NCBI RefSeq assembly: GCF_027924605.1
Contig: NZ_AP027042.1
Coordinates: 62,001 to 126,000 of the forward strand
Length of the DNA stretch: 64,000 nucleotides
Origin: Dyella sp. GSA-30
GTDB lineage: Bacteria > Pseudomonadota > Gammaproteobacteria > Xanthomonadales > Rhodanobacteraceae
Direction of reading: 5' to 3'
In this document: positions 53,347 through 62,499 of the stretch, one piece after another
How positions within the stretch are numbered: the first letter of the stretch is position 1
Layout: each line of letters begins with the position of its first letter
Notes under the pieces: model-generated
The model's input: the letters and a program-made list of their open reading frames with translations, nothing else
Told to the model about the DNA's origin: nothing
Databases searched by the model: none
Position numbers and translations under genes: made by a program

Positions 53347-53754
53347 ATGGGCATGCTGCAAGAGTTCAAGACTTTCGCCATGCGCGGAAACGTCATCGAC
53401 CTGGCGGTCGGTGTCGTGATCGGCGGCGCATTCGGCAAGATCGTCACCTCGCTTGTCGACCAGATCATCATGCCGCCGATCGGCTGGATCACCGGAGGCA
53501 TCGATTTCTCGGACCTGAAGTGGGTCATCCGCCCGGCCGACACCAGCAATCCGGCACACAAGGTCGCCGAGGTCGCCGTGCAGTACGGCGCCTTCATCAA
53601 TACGTTGATCCAGTTCGTGATCATCGCCTTCGCGATCTTTCTCGTGGTCAAGTTCATCAATCGCGTCACTCGCCGCGAAGAAGTGGCTGCTCCGCCGGCT
53701 GCCGATGTCGTGCTGTTGACTGAGATTCGCGATTTGCTCAAGCAGAAGAGCTAG
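53347..53754 (+). CDS. mscL: Large-conductance mechanosensitive channel MscL
   Basis: 135 residues, the usual MscL length. The N-terminal amphipathic helix and TM1 ([34 protein letters not shown]) and [14 protein letters not shown] are highly conserved. TM2 ([26 protein letters not shown]) is followed by the cytoplasmic helix [14 protein letters not shown]. The homopentamer opens under membrane tension to release solutes on hypo-osmotic shock. A good RBS (GAGGGAAA) precedes the ATG, and a terminator follows. Confidence 0.97.
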   Translation: MGMLQEFKTFAMRGNVIDLAVGVVIGGAFGKIVTSLVDQIIMPPIGWITGGIDFSDLKWVIRPADTSNPAHKVAEVAVQYGAFINTLIQFVIIAFAIFLVVKFINRVTRREEVAAPPAADVVLLTEIRDLLKQKS

Positions 53755-53767
53755 TAGTGAGTGATCC

Positions 53768-53815
53768 GGAGTGAGAAGAGAGAGTGAGCCTGTCCTGCTC
53801 TTTTCTCACTCCTTT
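53768..53815 (+). terminator. Terminator of mscL
   Basis: GGAGTGAGAAGAG (53768-53780) pairs with CTCTTTTCTCACTCC (53798-53812) with one or two bulged bases; a short T-rich tail (TTTC) follows. Confidence 0.6.
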
Positions 53816-53904
53816 CAACTCGTTTGTCGCCCTATCCATGACTTCCGGCCTAAGCGGCCAAACCCCACGGCGCGATAATCGCTGTTTCCACCGAGGGGTC
53901 CCCA

Positions 53905-55347
53905 ATGCGCAGTCTTCGTTTGAGTTTGCTTACCGCCAGCCTGTTGCTGGCTACCGGCGTAGCCGGTGCCGCCACGACGAATACCGTCATTCCCGCCGGC
54001 GCGGTGCAGACGGCCACCCAGTTGCGCGACAAGGCGATGGCCGATGACACCGGCTACAAGATCGTCGAATCCCTGACCACCGAAGTCGGGCCGCGTCTGG
54101 CCGGCAGCCCGGCCGATCAGCGTGGCCGCGAATGGGCGATCGCCAAGTTCAAGGAACTGGGCTTCGACAAGGTCTATACCGAAACGGTCACCTACCCGCT
54201 GTGGGAGCGCCACAGCGAGCACGCCGCGATCGTTGCGCCCTTCCCGCAGCCGCTGTCGCTGATCGCGCTCGGCTACTCGGCCGGTACGCCCAAGGGCGGC
54301 CTGACTGCCGAGGTGGTCAAGTTCGACAGCCTCGATGCACTCAAGAAGGCCGACCCCGCATCGGTCAAGGGCAAGATTGTCTATATCGGCTATCGCATGC
54401 ACCGCCAGAAGGATGGCCACGACTACGGCATGGGCTCGGCCGTGCGTACGCAGGGTCCGGTGATCGCATCCAAGCTCGGCGCCGCGGCTTATCTGTTGCG
54501 CTCGGCCGGTACCGACGAGCATAGCCGTACGCCGCACACCGGCGTCACTGGCTTTACCGATCCGAAAGATGCGATTCCCGCCGCTGCACTGTCCAACCCC
54601 GATGCCGACCAGCTCGAGCGGATTCTTGGCTATGGCAAGCCGGTGAGCGTCAAACTCGATCTCGACGTGGGTTTCAACGGCAGCTACACCGGCGCGAACG
54701 TGATCGGCGAGATCACCGGCAAGAAGTATCCCGACCAGGTTGTCGCCATCGGCGGGCATCTGGACTCCTGGGATCCGGGCACCGGCGCGATCGACGACGG
54801 CGCGGGCGTAGCCATTGCCATGGCGGCGGGCAAGCTGATTCACGATCTGCCGCAGCGCCCCGACCGCACGATCCGCGTGATTGCGTTCGCCAACGAGGAA
54901 ATGGGCTTGTGGGGCGGTCGCGCCTATGCCGATAAGCATGCTGCCGAAGCGGGCAAGCACCAGCTCGGTACCGAGTCCGATTTCGGCTCGGGCAAGGTGT
55001 GGCGCATGAGTGCGAGCGTCAAGCCCGAAGCACGCGGCGCGATCGAGCAGATCGCCAAGGTGCTTCAACCCATCGGCGTAGCGTATGACACCAAGCGCCC
55101 GGGTGGCGGCGGCTCGGATCTGTCGCAGATGCACGGCAAAGGCATGGCCGCGCTCTCGCTGACCCAGGACGGCACGTACTACTTCGACTACCACCACAAC
55201 GCCAACGACACGCTGGACAAGATCGATCCGCGCGAGCTGGCGCAGAACGTCGCCGTGTATGCCGCCTTCTCATATATGGCTGCGCAGGCGGAAGGTGACT
55301 TCGGCTCCGCGCCCGGCGCATTCGCAAAGGACGGCGCTGAAGACTGA
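53905..55347 (+). CDS. Secreted M28-family zinc aminopeptidase
   Basis: 480 residues with a signal peptide (LSLLTASLLLATGVAGAA). A PA-type insert lies at about 110-215, and the M28 catalytic domain follows. The two-zinc ligands are seen in order: His-Asp in IGGHLDSWDPGTGAIDDGAG, the Glu pair in IAFANEEMGLWGG, Asp in ESDFGSG and His in YFDYHHNANDTLDKID. It resembles plasma carboxypeptidase Q/PGCP-like members, which cleave dipeptides or N-terminal residues. It acts in the periplasm or outside. GAGGGG precedes the ATG, and a strong terminator follows. Confidence 0.93.
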   Translation: MRSLRLSLLTASLLLATGVAGAATTNTVIPAGAVQTATQLRDKAMADDTGYKIVESLTTEVGPRLAGSPADQRGREWAIAKFKELGFDKVYTETVTYPLWERHSEHAAIVAPFPQPLSLIALGYSAGTPKGGLTAEVVKFDSLDALKKADPASVKGKIVYIGYRMHRQKDGHDYGMGSAVRTQGPVIASKLGAAAYLLRSAGTDEHSRTPHTGVTGFTDPKDAIPAAALSNPDADQLERILGYGKPVSVKLDLDVGFNGSYTGANVIGEITGKKYPDQVVAIGGHLDSWDPGTGAIDDGAGVAIAMAAGKLIHDLPQRPDRTIRVIAFANEEMGLWGGRAYADKHAAEAGKHQLGTESDFGSGKVWRMSASVKPEARGAIEQIAKVLQPIGVAYDTKRPGGGGSDLSQMHGKGMAALSLTQDGTYYFDYHHNANDTLDKIDPRELAQNVAVYAAFSYMAAQAEGDFGSAPGAFAKDGAED

Positions 55348-55367
55348 GCACTGTATGCAGTGAATAC

Positions 55368-55396
55368 AAAAGGAGGCCTTTGGCCTCCTTTTTTTT
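55368..55396 (+). terminator. Terminator of the M28 peptidase gene
   Basis: AAAGGAGGCC pairs with GGCCTCCTTT around a 3-4-base loop and runs into a long T-tract. Canonical rho-independent terminator 20 bases after the stop. Confidence 0.92.
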
Positions 55397-55580
55397 GCGC
55401 CTGCACAAAAAGTGTGCGGTACGCCTCATTAACGTCCGGGCGCACTTAAGCGGGTGACAACCCCAGTCGATACAAGGAAACGAACGGTTGGTTTTTTTGC
55501 TAACCATTCGACCTGAGGCCACAGGGGGCCGATGGGTTACAGAGAATCTCACGCTATCTGTTGCCACTTCGGGGACCGTT

Positions 55581-56930
55581 ATGAAACAGCTCATGGCAAG
55601 GTTTTATCCGCGTGCACGGCATCGTCATTCGCGCGCGCAGTTGCAGAGCCAGATCGACGCATTACATAAGGCGCAGGCGATCATCGAATTCACGCTCGAC
55701 GGCACGATCGTCGCGGCGAACGATAACTTTCTGGACGCCCTCGGCTACACCCGCGATGAAATCATCGGTCAGCATCACCGGATGTTTGTCGAACTTGCGC
55801 AGCGCGAGAGCGAGGAGTACCTGGCATTCTGGCGCAAACTCGGCGCGGGCGAATCGCAAAGCGGCGTCTACAAACGCGTCGCCAAGGGCGGACGCGAGGT
55901 GTGGATCCAAGGCAGCTATAGCGCAATTTTCGATGCATTTGGCCGACCCGCCAAAGTCATCAAGCATGCGATCGACGTGACCGAGGAACGCCTGAAAGCC
56001 GCGGATATGGAAGGCCGCCTGGCGGCGATCGATCGGGCGCAGGCGGTGATCAGTTTCGATCTGGATGGCATCATTCTCGATGCAAACGATAATTTTCTCG
56101 CTGCGCTCGGTTATCGGCGCGAGGATGTCATCGGACGACACCACCGGCTTTTCGTCGACCCCGACGAACGCGAAAGCGAAACCTATCGTCAGTTCTGGCA
56201 ACGCTTGCGGCAAGGCGAGTACAACGCCGGACTGTTCCGGCGCGTTCGTCGCGGCGGAGGCAGTGTCTGGATCCAGGCGAGTTACAACCCGATCTTCGAC
56301 ATGGATGGACGGCCATTCAAGGTGGTGAAATACGCCACCGACGTCACCGAGCAAACGCGTGCCGTGCAAGCTTTGCAGAGCGCGCTGGGCTCCTTGTCCG
56401 ATACGGTTCCCGCTATCGCCGGGCAAGCCCAGAGCGCCAACCGGCTGGCGCACGAGGCCAGCAGCAGCGCCAGCACCGGCGGCTCGATGGTCGATCAGTT
56501 GGTCGATACCATCAGCCACATCAATCAGCGCGCACAAAGCATGGCCGAGATCATCGGCGTGATGGATTCCATCGCGTTCCAGACCAATATCCTGGCGATC
56601 AATGCTGCCGTGGAAGCGGCGCATGCGGGCGAACAGGGCAAGGGATTCGGCGTGGTCGCGCAGGAAGTGCGCGCGCTGGCTCAACGCAGCGCGCAGTCGG
56701 CCAAGGAAATACGCGATCTGGTGCAGAACGCGATCGATTCGCTGGCCGATGGCAGTCAGCGCGCTCGCCAGGCCGGAGACGCCATGCATGCGATTGTCGC
56801 TTCGGCGGCCGAGGTGAACCAGCGCGTTGCGCAGATCGCCGACGCGGCGCATTCGCAGGCCAGTGGCATTGCGCAGGTCACGCTGGCAATCGACCAACTA
56901 CGCGCTGGCGCGCCAGCAGGCGCGAGATGA
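55581..56930 (+). CDS. Soluble chemoreceptor with two PAS domains (BdlA-like)
   Basis: 449 residues from ATG 55581. Two PAS domains in tandem ([38 protein letters not shown] and [37 protein letters not shown]) are near duplicates, and each is followed by a PAC motif ([24 protein letters not shown]). The methyl-accepting signalling hairpin tip is intact ([44 protein letters not shown]). No transmembrane helix is present, so the receptor is cytoplasmic. The same plan occurs in BdlA of Pseudomonas aeruginosa, which controls biofilm dispersal. No che genes are adjacent. Sensing of redox or oxygen through PAS cofactors is an inference. Confidence 0.88.
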   Translation: MKQLMARFYPRARHRHSRAQLQSQIDALHKAQAIIEFTLDGTIVAANDNFLDALGYTRDEIIGQHHRMFVELAQRESEEYLAFWRKLGAGESQSGVYKRVAKGGREVWIQGSYSAIFDAFGRPAKVIKHAIDVTEERLKAADMEGRLAAIDRAQAVISFDLDGIILDANDNFLAALGYRREDVIGRHHRLFVDPDERESETYRQFWQRLRQGEYNAGLFRRVRRGGGSVWIQASYNPIFDMDGRPFKVVKYATDVTEQTRAVQALQSALGSLSDTVPAIAGQAQSANRLAHEASSSASTGGSMVDQLVDTISHINQRAQSMAEIIGVMDSIAFQTNILAINAAVEAAHAGEQGKGFGVVAQEVRALAQRSAQSAKEIRDLVQNAIDSLADGSQRARQAGDAMHAIVASAAEVNQRVAQIADAAHSQASGIAQVTLAIDQLRAGAPAGAR

Positions 56931-56939
56931 TCCACGAAG

Positions 56940-56969
56940 GCATGCTTGCCTCGGTAGCGGCAAGCATGC
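56940..56969. terminator. Bidirectional terminator between receptor and RND pump
   Basis: GCATGCTTGCC (56940-56950) pairs with GGCAAGCATGC (56959-56969) and is followed by TTT on the plus strand. It sits in the 46-base gap between two convergent stop codons. Confidence 0.65.
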
Positions 56970-56976
56970 TTTCGAC

Positions 56977-59900
56977 CTAGTGCGCGGCCCCTATCGTCAC
57001 GCCCTTCTTCCTCGACAAACGCGTCTGCAACCGATCCAGATACAGATAGATCACCGGCGTCAGGTACAGCGTCAGGATCTGCGATACCAACAAGCCGCCC
57101 ACTACCGCCAGACCGAGCGGTCGGCGTGTCTCCGCACCCGCACCGATGCCCATCGCGATCGGCAACGTACCGGCAAACGCCGCCATCGTCGTCATCATGA
57201 TCGGGCGGAATCGCACGCGGCAGGCTTCGAAGATCGCATCGGCCGGTGAAATATCGCCATGCGACTGACGCTCCAGCGCAAAGTCGATCATCATGATCGC
57301 GTTCTTTTTCACGATGCCGATCAGCATCACGATGCCGACGAAGGCGAACAAGTCGAGCGATGCGTGAAAGATCACCAACGTGAGCAACGCACCCACGGCA
57401 GCAGCCGGCAAGCCCGAAAGAATCGTCAAGGGATGGATGAAACTTTCGTACAAAATGCCCAACACCAGATAGATCACGAACACCGCCAACAGCAGCAGCA
57501 GGCCCATGCCCTGCATCGAATCCTGGAACGCCTGCGCGGTGCCCTGCACGCTACCGGTGATGGTAGCGGGCAGCCCCATCTTGACCATCGCGCCGTCGAT
57601 CTCGCCGACCGCTTCGCTGAGACTGACGCCGGGCGCGAGATTGAACGATACCGTCACCGCAGGTAGCTGACCCTGATGGTTGACGGTCAGCACCTGCGGT
57701 TTGCGCTGGAAGCTGGCAACCGTGTTGAGCGGAATCAGCTTGCCGGTGTTGGAAGTGACATAAAGCTTGGCCAGCACATCGGCATTGTTCTGCATCGGGC
57801 GATCCACCTGCAGAATCACCCAGTACTGCGTCGCCGTGCCGTAGATCGTCGAAATCTGGTTCTCGCCGAACGCCGTACCCAGCGCGAGCTGCACCTGCGC
57901 CATGGTCAGGCCCAGCGGCGCAAGACGATCGCGATTGACGCTCACGAAAATCGACGGGCTGTTGAGATCCAGGTCGTTGGTGACGTCCTGGAAACCCGGT
58001 AATTCAGCGAATGCGGAGGTGACCTTGCCGGCCCAGCCATAAAGCTCGTCCAGGTCGCCCGATTGCAGTGTGTACTGATATTGCGCCTTGGACTGACGGC
58101 CACCGACCTGGATCGACGGAGGATTCTGCAGGTAAGCGCGAATGCCCACGATCTTGGCGAACTTGCGCCGCAGCTCCTGGATGATGCCGTCGGGGTCGAG
58201 CTCACGCTCGCTGGCCGGCTTGAGCTTGAGCAGCATCGAGCCGTTATTGATCGTGGCCCGCGAGCCGCCCGCGCCCACCGAGGACATGTAGGCCTCGATA
58301 TTCGGATCCTTGCCGACGATATCGGCAAGCACCTGCTGGCGCGCCACCATTTCGTCGAACGACACGTCTTCCGGGCCTTCGGTGTTGATGCGCAACTGCC
58401 CGCTGTCGCCGGCCGGGATGAAGTCCTTGGGCGTGATATAGAACAGCAAGCCGGTCACGCCCAGGCTTATCACGAAACCAAGCATCACCATCCGCGGGCG
58501 ATTCATGCACCAGCGCAGCGAGCTCGTGTAACCGTTGGTAACGGCGTTGAAGCCACGGTCGAAGCCGGCGATCAGCCAGTTTTTCTTGGTGTGGTCGTGC
58601 GCCTTGATAAAACGGCTGCACAGCATCGGCGTCAGGGTGATCGCGATAAAACCCGACAGCCCGATGGCGACGCTGATGGTGACGGCGAACTCGTGGAACA
58701 GGCGACCGATGATGCCGCCCATGAACATCACCGGTATAAACACCGCCACCAGCGACAAGGTCATCGAGAAAATGGTGAAACCGATTTCGGCCGCGCCTTT
58801 CACCGCAGCCTTGTAAGGCTGCTCGCCCGCCTCCATATGGCGGATCACGTTTTCCAGCATCACGATCGCGTCGTCGACCACGAAACCGACCGCAAGCGTC
58901 AATGACAGCAGCGAAAGATTGTCGAGGCTGTAACCCAGGGCGTACATGATGCCAAACGTACCGACGACCGAAATCGGCAGGGCCAGTGCCGGCACGAGCG
59001 TGGCCGACAGATTGCCCAGGAACAGATAGATCACCAGCACGACCAGCACGCCGGCCAGCAGCAGGGTGAATTGCACGTCATCGACCGAAGCGCGGATCGA
59101 ATCGGAGCGATCGTACAGCGTGGCCAGCTTGACCGAGGGTGGCAGGCCTGCGGTAAAGCCGGGCAGCAGCTCCTTGATGCGGTCGACTGTTTCGACCGTA
59201 TTGGCGCCGGGCTGGCGCTGGATCGCCAGCGTGACGGCACGCTCGCCATTGAACCAGCTCGCGGTCTGGTCGCTCTGCACGCTGTCATAGGCGCGACCGA
59301 CATCGCCCAGGCGCACCGGCGCACCGTTGCGGTAGGCGACGACGATGTCGTTATACGGCAACGCGCGCATCAGCTGGCCATCGTTGCGGATCGGCAACTG
59401 CTGGCGGTTGCCGTAAAGCGAGCCGGTCGCCTGATTGGTATTGGCGTTGGCGATAGCCGTCTGTACTTCATCGATACCGATGCCCGCCGAAGCAAGGCGA
59501 TCAGGATTGACGTCGATGCGCACGGCATATTTCTGCGAGCCGTACACGCTCACCTGCGCCACGCCATCGACCATCGATAGACGCTGCGCCAGCTGCGTTT
59601 CGGCGTATTCGTCGATCTGCGACATCGGCAGGGTCGCGGATGTCATCGCCAGATAAAGGATGGGCGCATCAGCCGGGTTCACCTTGCGGAAGGTGGGTGG
59701 CGTGGGCATGTCCGTGGGCAGCTGGCGCTGTGCTGCCGAGATCGCCGATTGCACATCTTGTGCGGCGCCATCGATGCTGCGATCCAGCTCGAAGGTCAGC
59801 GTGATCGAGGTGGTCCCGAGCGCACTGGTCGAATTCATCGAGCTGATGCCGGCGATCGTCGACAGCTGCGCTTCGAGCGGGGTCGCGACCGCCGACGCCA

Positions 59901-60075
59901 TGGTCTCGGGCGCGGCACCCGGCAAGCTTGCCGAGATGCTGATGGTCGGAAAGTCGACGTTGGGTAATTCGTTGACCGGCAGTCGCGGATAGGCCGCGAC
60001 ACCGAACACCACCAGCGCCGCCATCAGCAGCGTGGTCATGACCGGTCGACGGATGCACAGTTCGGGCAGATTCAT
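56977..60075 (-). CDS. RND efflux pump inner-membrane transporter (AcrB/MdtC type)
   Basis: 1,032 residues from ATG 60075, usual length. It opens with the conserved LCIRRPVMTTLLMAALVVFGVAAYPRLPVNELP and has twelve transmembrane segments in two repeats with large periplasmic loops. The proton-relay Asp pair is in VVDDAIVMLENVIRHMEAG. Further family signatures are LVIYLFLGNLSATLVPALALPISVVGTF and VMLIGIVKKNAIMMIDFALERQSHG. It extrudes drugs or metabolites by proton antiport. It follows the adaptor by 4 bases, and a MarR regulator lies upstream. No outer-membrane channel gene is visible here. Confidence 0.95.
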   Translation of the reverse strand: MNLPELCIRRPVMTTLLMAALVVFGVAAYPRLPVNELPNVDFPTISISASLPGAAPETMASAVATPLEAQLSTIAGISSMNSTSALGTTSITLTFELDRSIDGAAQDVQSAISAAQRQLPTDMPTPPTFRKVNPADAPILYLAMTSATLPMSQIDEYAETQLAQRLSMVDGVAQVSVYGSQKYAVRIDVNPDRLASAGIGIDEVQTAIANANTNQATGSLYGNRQQLPIRNDGQLMRALPYNDIVVAYRNGAPVRLGDVGRAYDSVQSDQTASWFNGERAVTLAIQRQPGANTVETVDRIKELLPGFTAGLPPSVKLATLYDRSDSIRASVDDVQFTLLLAGVLVVLVIYLFLGNLSATLVPALALPISVVGTFGIMYALGYSLDNLSLLSLTLAVGFVVDDAIVMLENVIRHMEAGEQPYKAAVKGAAEIGFTIFSMTLSLVAVFIPVMFMGGIIGRLFHEFAVTISVAIGLSGFIAITLTPMLCSRFIKAHDHTKKNWLIAGFDRGFNAVTNGYTSSLRWCMNRPRMVMLGFVISLGVTGLLFYITPKDFIPAGDSGQLRINTEGPEDVSFDEMVARQQVLADIVGKDPNIEAYMSSVGAGGSRATINNGSMLLKLKPASERELDPDGIIQELRRKFAKIVGIRAYLQNPPSIQVGGRQSKAQYQYTLQSGDLDELYGWAGKVTSAFAELPGFQDVTNDLDLNSPSIFVSVNRDRLAPLGLTMAQVQLALGTAFGENQISTIYGTATQYWVILQVDRPMQNNADVLAKLYVTSNTGKLIPLNTVASFQRKPQVLTVNHQGQLPAVTVSFNLAPGVSLSEAVGEIDGAMVKMGLPATITGSVQGTAQAFQDSMQGMGLLLLLAVFVIYLVLGILYESFIHPLTILSGLPAAAVGALLTLVIFHASLDLFAFVGIVMLIGIVKKNAIMMIDFALERQSHGDISPADAIFEACRVRFRPIMMTTMAAFAGTLPIAMGIGAGAETRRPLGLAVVGGLLVSQILTLYLTPVIYLYLDRLQTRLSRKKGVTIGAAH

Positions 60076-60079
60076 CGCG

Positions 60080-61210
60080 TCAGCTGTCCTTGGCGACCTG
60101 CACCGTGGCGCCATCGACCAACAGCATTTGACCGTCGATCACCACGGTTTCGCCTGCGCTTACGCCCTTGTCGATCACCGCATGCTGGCCACTGATCGTG
60201 CCGGTGGTGATATAGCGCTGCTGTACCTTGTTATCGGTGCCGACGATGAAAACGAAGCTGCCCTTGGAGGAGCTTTGCAACGCTTCCACCGGTACGCTGA
60301 CCACATTACTCAAATGCGTCGTCGGCAGGTTCACCTGGACGAACTGCCCCGGCGTCAATTGCAGATCGTGATTCTCGAAACGTCCCTTGAGCACGATCGT
60401 GCCGGTGGTCGTATCGACCGCGTTGTCGATGAAGTCCATCTTGCCCTGCAACGGCACCGTCTTGTCGCCCGGGACCTGTGCCTGCACGGGCACGTCACCG
60501 CGCAACATGCCTGCGCGCACCGCGGCGAGCGCGTCTTCGGGGATATTGAAGGCCACGCGCACCGGCTCGATCTGGTTGAGCACCACGATATTCGTGCTGT
60601 TTGCCGAAAGCTGCGCGCCGGGCCATACCAGCGGCGAACCGGCTACCGCATCGAATGGCGCGACGATCCGCGTGTAATCGAGTTGGGTCTGAGCGAGCTC
60701 GGCCGCCGCTTGGTCGCTCTGCAAGGTGGCCTTGGCGACCCCCAGGTTGGCTTTGAAGGTATCGAAATCGGAGCGCGAGACGAAGTTCTTGGCCAGCAGG
60801 TCGGTATAACGGCTCAGGTCCGCCTCTGCCTTGACCAACTGGGCCTGATCGCGCGCCACCATGCCGCGCGCCTGATCGAGCTGGGCCTTGAGCAGGCTGG
60901 GATCGATCTGAACCAGCAAATCGCCCCTGCGCACATGCGCGCCTGGCGCAAAGGCCAGTTGCTGCAGCTGACCGGAAACGCGCGGCTGCAAGGTCACCGT
61001 CGACCAGGCCTCGACCCGGCCCACCACCTTGATCGACAGGTCGAGATCGCCCTGCACGGCGCGGGCCACCTTGACCGGCACTGCCTGTGCGGCCTTGGCG
61101 CCGGCATGGGAGTCGCTCTTTCCCGCCCCCTTACCGCTGCGGACAAAATGAAAACCCAGCGCGCAAACCGCCACGACTGCCAGGATCAACGCAAATTTTT
61201 TCCAGGGCAT
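60080..61210 (-). CDS. RND efflux periplasmic adaptor
   Basis: 376 residues from ATG 61210; the open frame extends to 61288 without homology. An N-terminal membrane anchor (FALILAVVAVCALGFHFV) precedes a lipoyl-like domain (GRVEAWSTVTLQPRVSGQLQQLAFAPGAHVRRGDLLVQIDPSLL). A coiled-coil hairpin (VARDQAQLVKAEADLSRYTDLLAKNFVSRSDFDTFKANL) and a beta-barrel domain (IVAPFDAVAGSPLVWPGAQLSAN) follow. It bridges the inner-membrane pump, the next gene, to an outer-membrane channel. About 230 bases separate it from the MarR gene and hold the probable promoter. Confidence 0.93.
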   Translation of the reverse strand: MPWKKFALILAVVAVCALGFHFVRSGKGAGKSDSHAGAKAAQAVPVKVARAVQGDLDLSIKVVGRVEAWSTVTLQPRVSGQLQQLAFAPGAHVRRGDLLVQIDPSLLKAQLDQARGMVARDQAQLVKAEADLSRYTDLLAKNFVSRSDFDTFKANLGVAKATLQSDQAAAELAQTQLDYTRIVAPFDAVAGSPLVWPGAQLSANSTNIVVLNQIEPVRVAFNIPEDALAAVRAGMLRGDVPVQAQVPGDKTVPLQGKMDFIDNAVDTTTGTIVLKGRFENHDLQLTPGQFVQVNLPTTHLSNVVSVPVEALQSSSKGSFVFIVGTDNKVQQRYITTGTISGQHAVIDKGVSAGETVVIDGQMLLVDGATVQVAKDS

Positions 61211-61440
61211 GAGAACTTGGCTTCGCAGGCCCGATGAGGCCGTTAATCGGAAAGAATGCAGTGAATTGATTACAACGTGCCAATTCACCTTTCGTGCACA
61301 TCTAAGTGCCGGAAAAACCAGACTATGCCGGTAAAAAAGCGGCTATTGACCGGGACTAATGGCACTGGCTTGGAGCACAAACTTTCGTCAGCCCCGCGTC
61401 AGTCTGGCGCAAATTCCTTACGATCGTCTGCAGAAGCGAT

Positions 61441-61899
61441 CTAGTTATCGTCAGCCGGAGCGGGCTGGTCCAGCACCTGCAGGTTTTCCTTGATCCGGTT
61501 GATCACCGCCATGCACTGCTCCATCTCCTCCAACGCGATGCCCTGCGTGGCATCCCGGCGCAGGCCGCGCGCGATGTCTTCCATATCGGCAATCACGGCA
61601 CGCGCCTGCTCGGTGGGGTAGAGACGCCACGCTCGCCGATCTTTCGGGTCCGGACGCCGCTCGACGAAGCCGGCCGTCTGCAGACGATCGATGACGCGCC
61701 CCACGGCAATGGGCTCCATTTCCAGATATTCGGCCAGCTCGGTCTGACGCAGACCCTCACGGTGATAGAGCATCTTGGTCGCCCGCCATTGCGCGCGGGT
61801 CAGACCGAATTTCACGGCACGACGATCAAAGTGCTTGCGAAATAGCAAGGTCACGTCGTTGAGCAGGTAGCCAAAGGAAATATCTTCCGTTTTCGCCAT
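61441..61899 (-). CDS. MarR-family transcriptional regulator
   Basis: 152 residues. The winged helix-turn-helix is clear: [64 protein letters not shown], with the wing Asp-Arg-Arg motif. Flanking helices form the dimer interface. MarR proteins repress efflux operons and release DNA on binding small phenolic or drug ligands. Here it reads into the adaptor/RND genes, so control of that pump is likely. I find no strong palindromic operator in 61,289-61,440. Confidence 0.92.
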   Translation of the reverse strand: MAKTEDISFGYLLNDVTLLFRKHFDRRAVKFGLTRAQWRATKMLYHREGLRQTELAEYLEMEPIAVGRVIDRLQTAGFVERRPDPKDRRAWRLYPTEQARAVIADMEDIARGLRRDATQGIALEEMEQCMAVINRIKENLQVLDQPAPADDN

Positions 61900-61971
61900 G
61901 CGATCGATATCTCAGGTCAGTTCATGGGCCACAGCCCAAGCATAGGCTGGTGGCCGGGAGGATGCACATCC

Positions 61972-62499
61972 ATGTTTATGGACATCGTTATAGCCGACAT
62001 TACTCAATTGGAGCTCGATGCCATCGTCAACGCCGCCAATCCAGGCCTGCTTGGCGGCGGCGGCGTGGATGGCGCCATTCATCGCGCCGCCGGCCCTGCC
62101 TTACTCGAAGCCTGTCGTCGTATCCCGGAAGTAGCGCCCGGCATTCGGTGCCCTACCGGCGAGGTGCGCATAACGCCGGGTTTCAACTTGCCGGCTCGCC
62201 ATGTCATTCATGCCGTCGGCCCCATCTGGCAAGGCGGCGGCCAGGGCGAGGCGGATGCCCTGGCCAACTGTTATCGTCGGAGCATCGCACTGGCGCGCGA
62301 AGTCGGCCTTACCTCGATCGCCTTCCCGGCGATCAGTTGCGGCGTCTACGGCTATCCACCCCACCGGGCGGCTCGGGTCGCGCTATCGGCGGTACACGAC
62401 ACGAGCGACGAACCGCCGATCAGTGTCACCCTGTGCTGCTTCGACGCACGCATGGCAACCGTATGGCGTGCGGTCCAGGCCGACGCGCTTCAGTCCTGA
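61972..62499 (+). CDS. Macrodomain O-acetyl-ADP-ribose deacetylase
   Basis: 175 residues from ATG 61972 (GGGAGG about 10 bases upstream); ATG 61978 starts the conserved part. It has the classic MacroD/YmdB signatures: [40 protein letters not shown] at the N-terminus and [21 protein letters not shown] at the ribose-binding loop. Enzymes of this type remove ADP-ribose from proteins and hydrolyse O-acetyl-ADP-ribose. No partner ADP-ribosyltransferase is nearby. Its 3' end overlaps the convergent BatD-like gene by 10 bases. Confidence 0.93.
   Translation: MFMDIVIADITQLELDAIVNAANPGLLGGGGVDGAIHRAAGPALLEACRRIPEVAPGIRCPTGEVRITPGFNLPARHVIHAVGPIWQGGGQGEADALANCYRRSIALAREVGLTSIAFPAISCGVYGYPPHRAARVALSAVHDTSDEPPISVTLCCFDARMATVWRAVQADALQS

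Noticed and set aside
53815-55197. 460-codon minus-strand open frame over the M28 peptidase
   Set aside because: Antisense shadow of a gene with complete signal peptide and zinc ligands.
55662-56897. 411-codon minus-strand open frame over the chemoreceptor
   Set aside because: Antisense to tandem PAS/MCP coding sequence.
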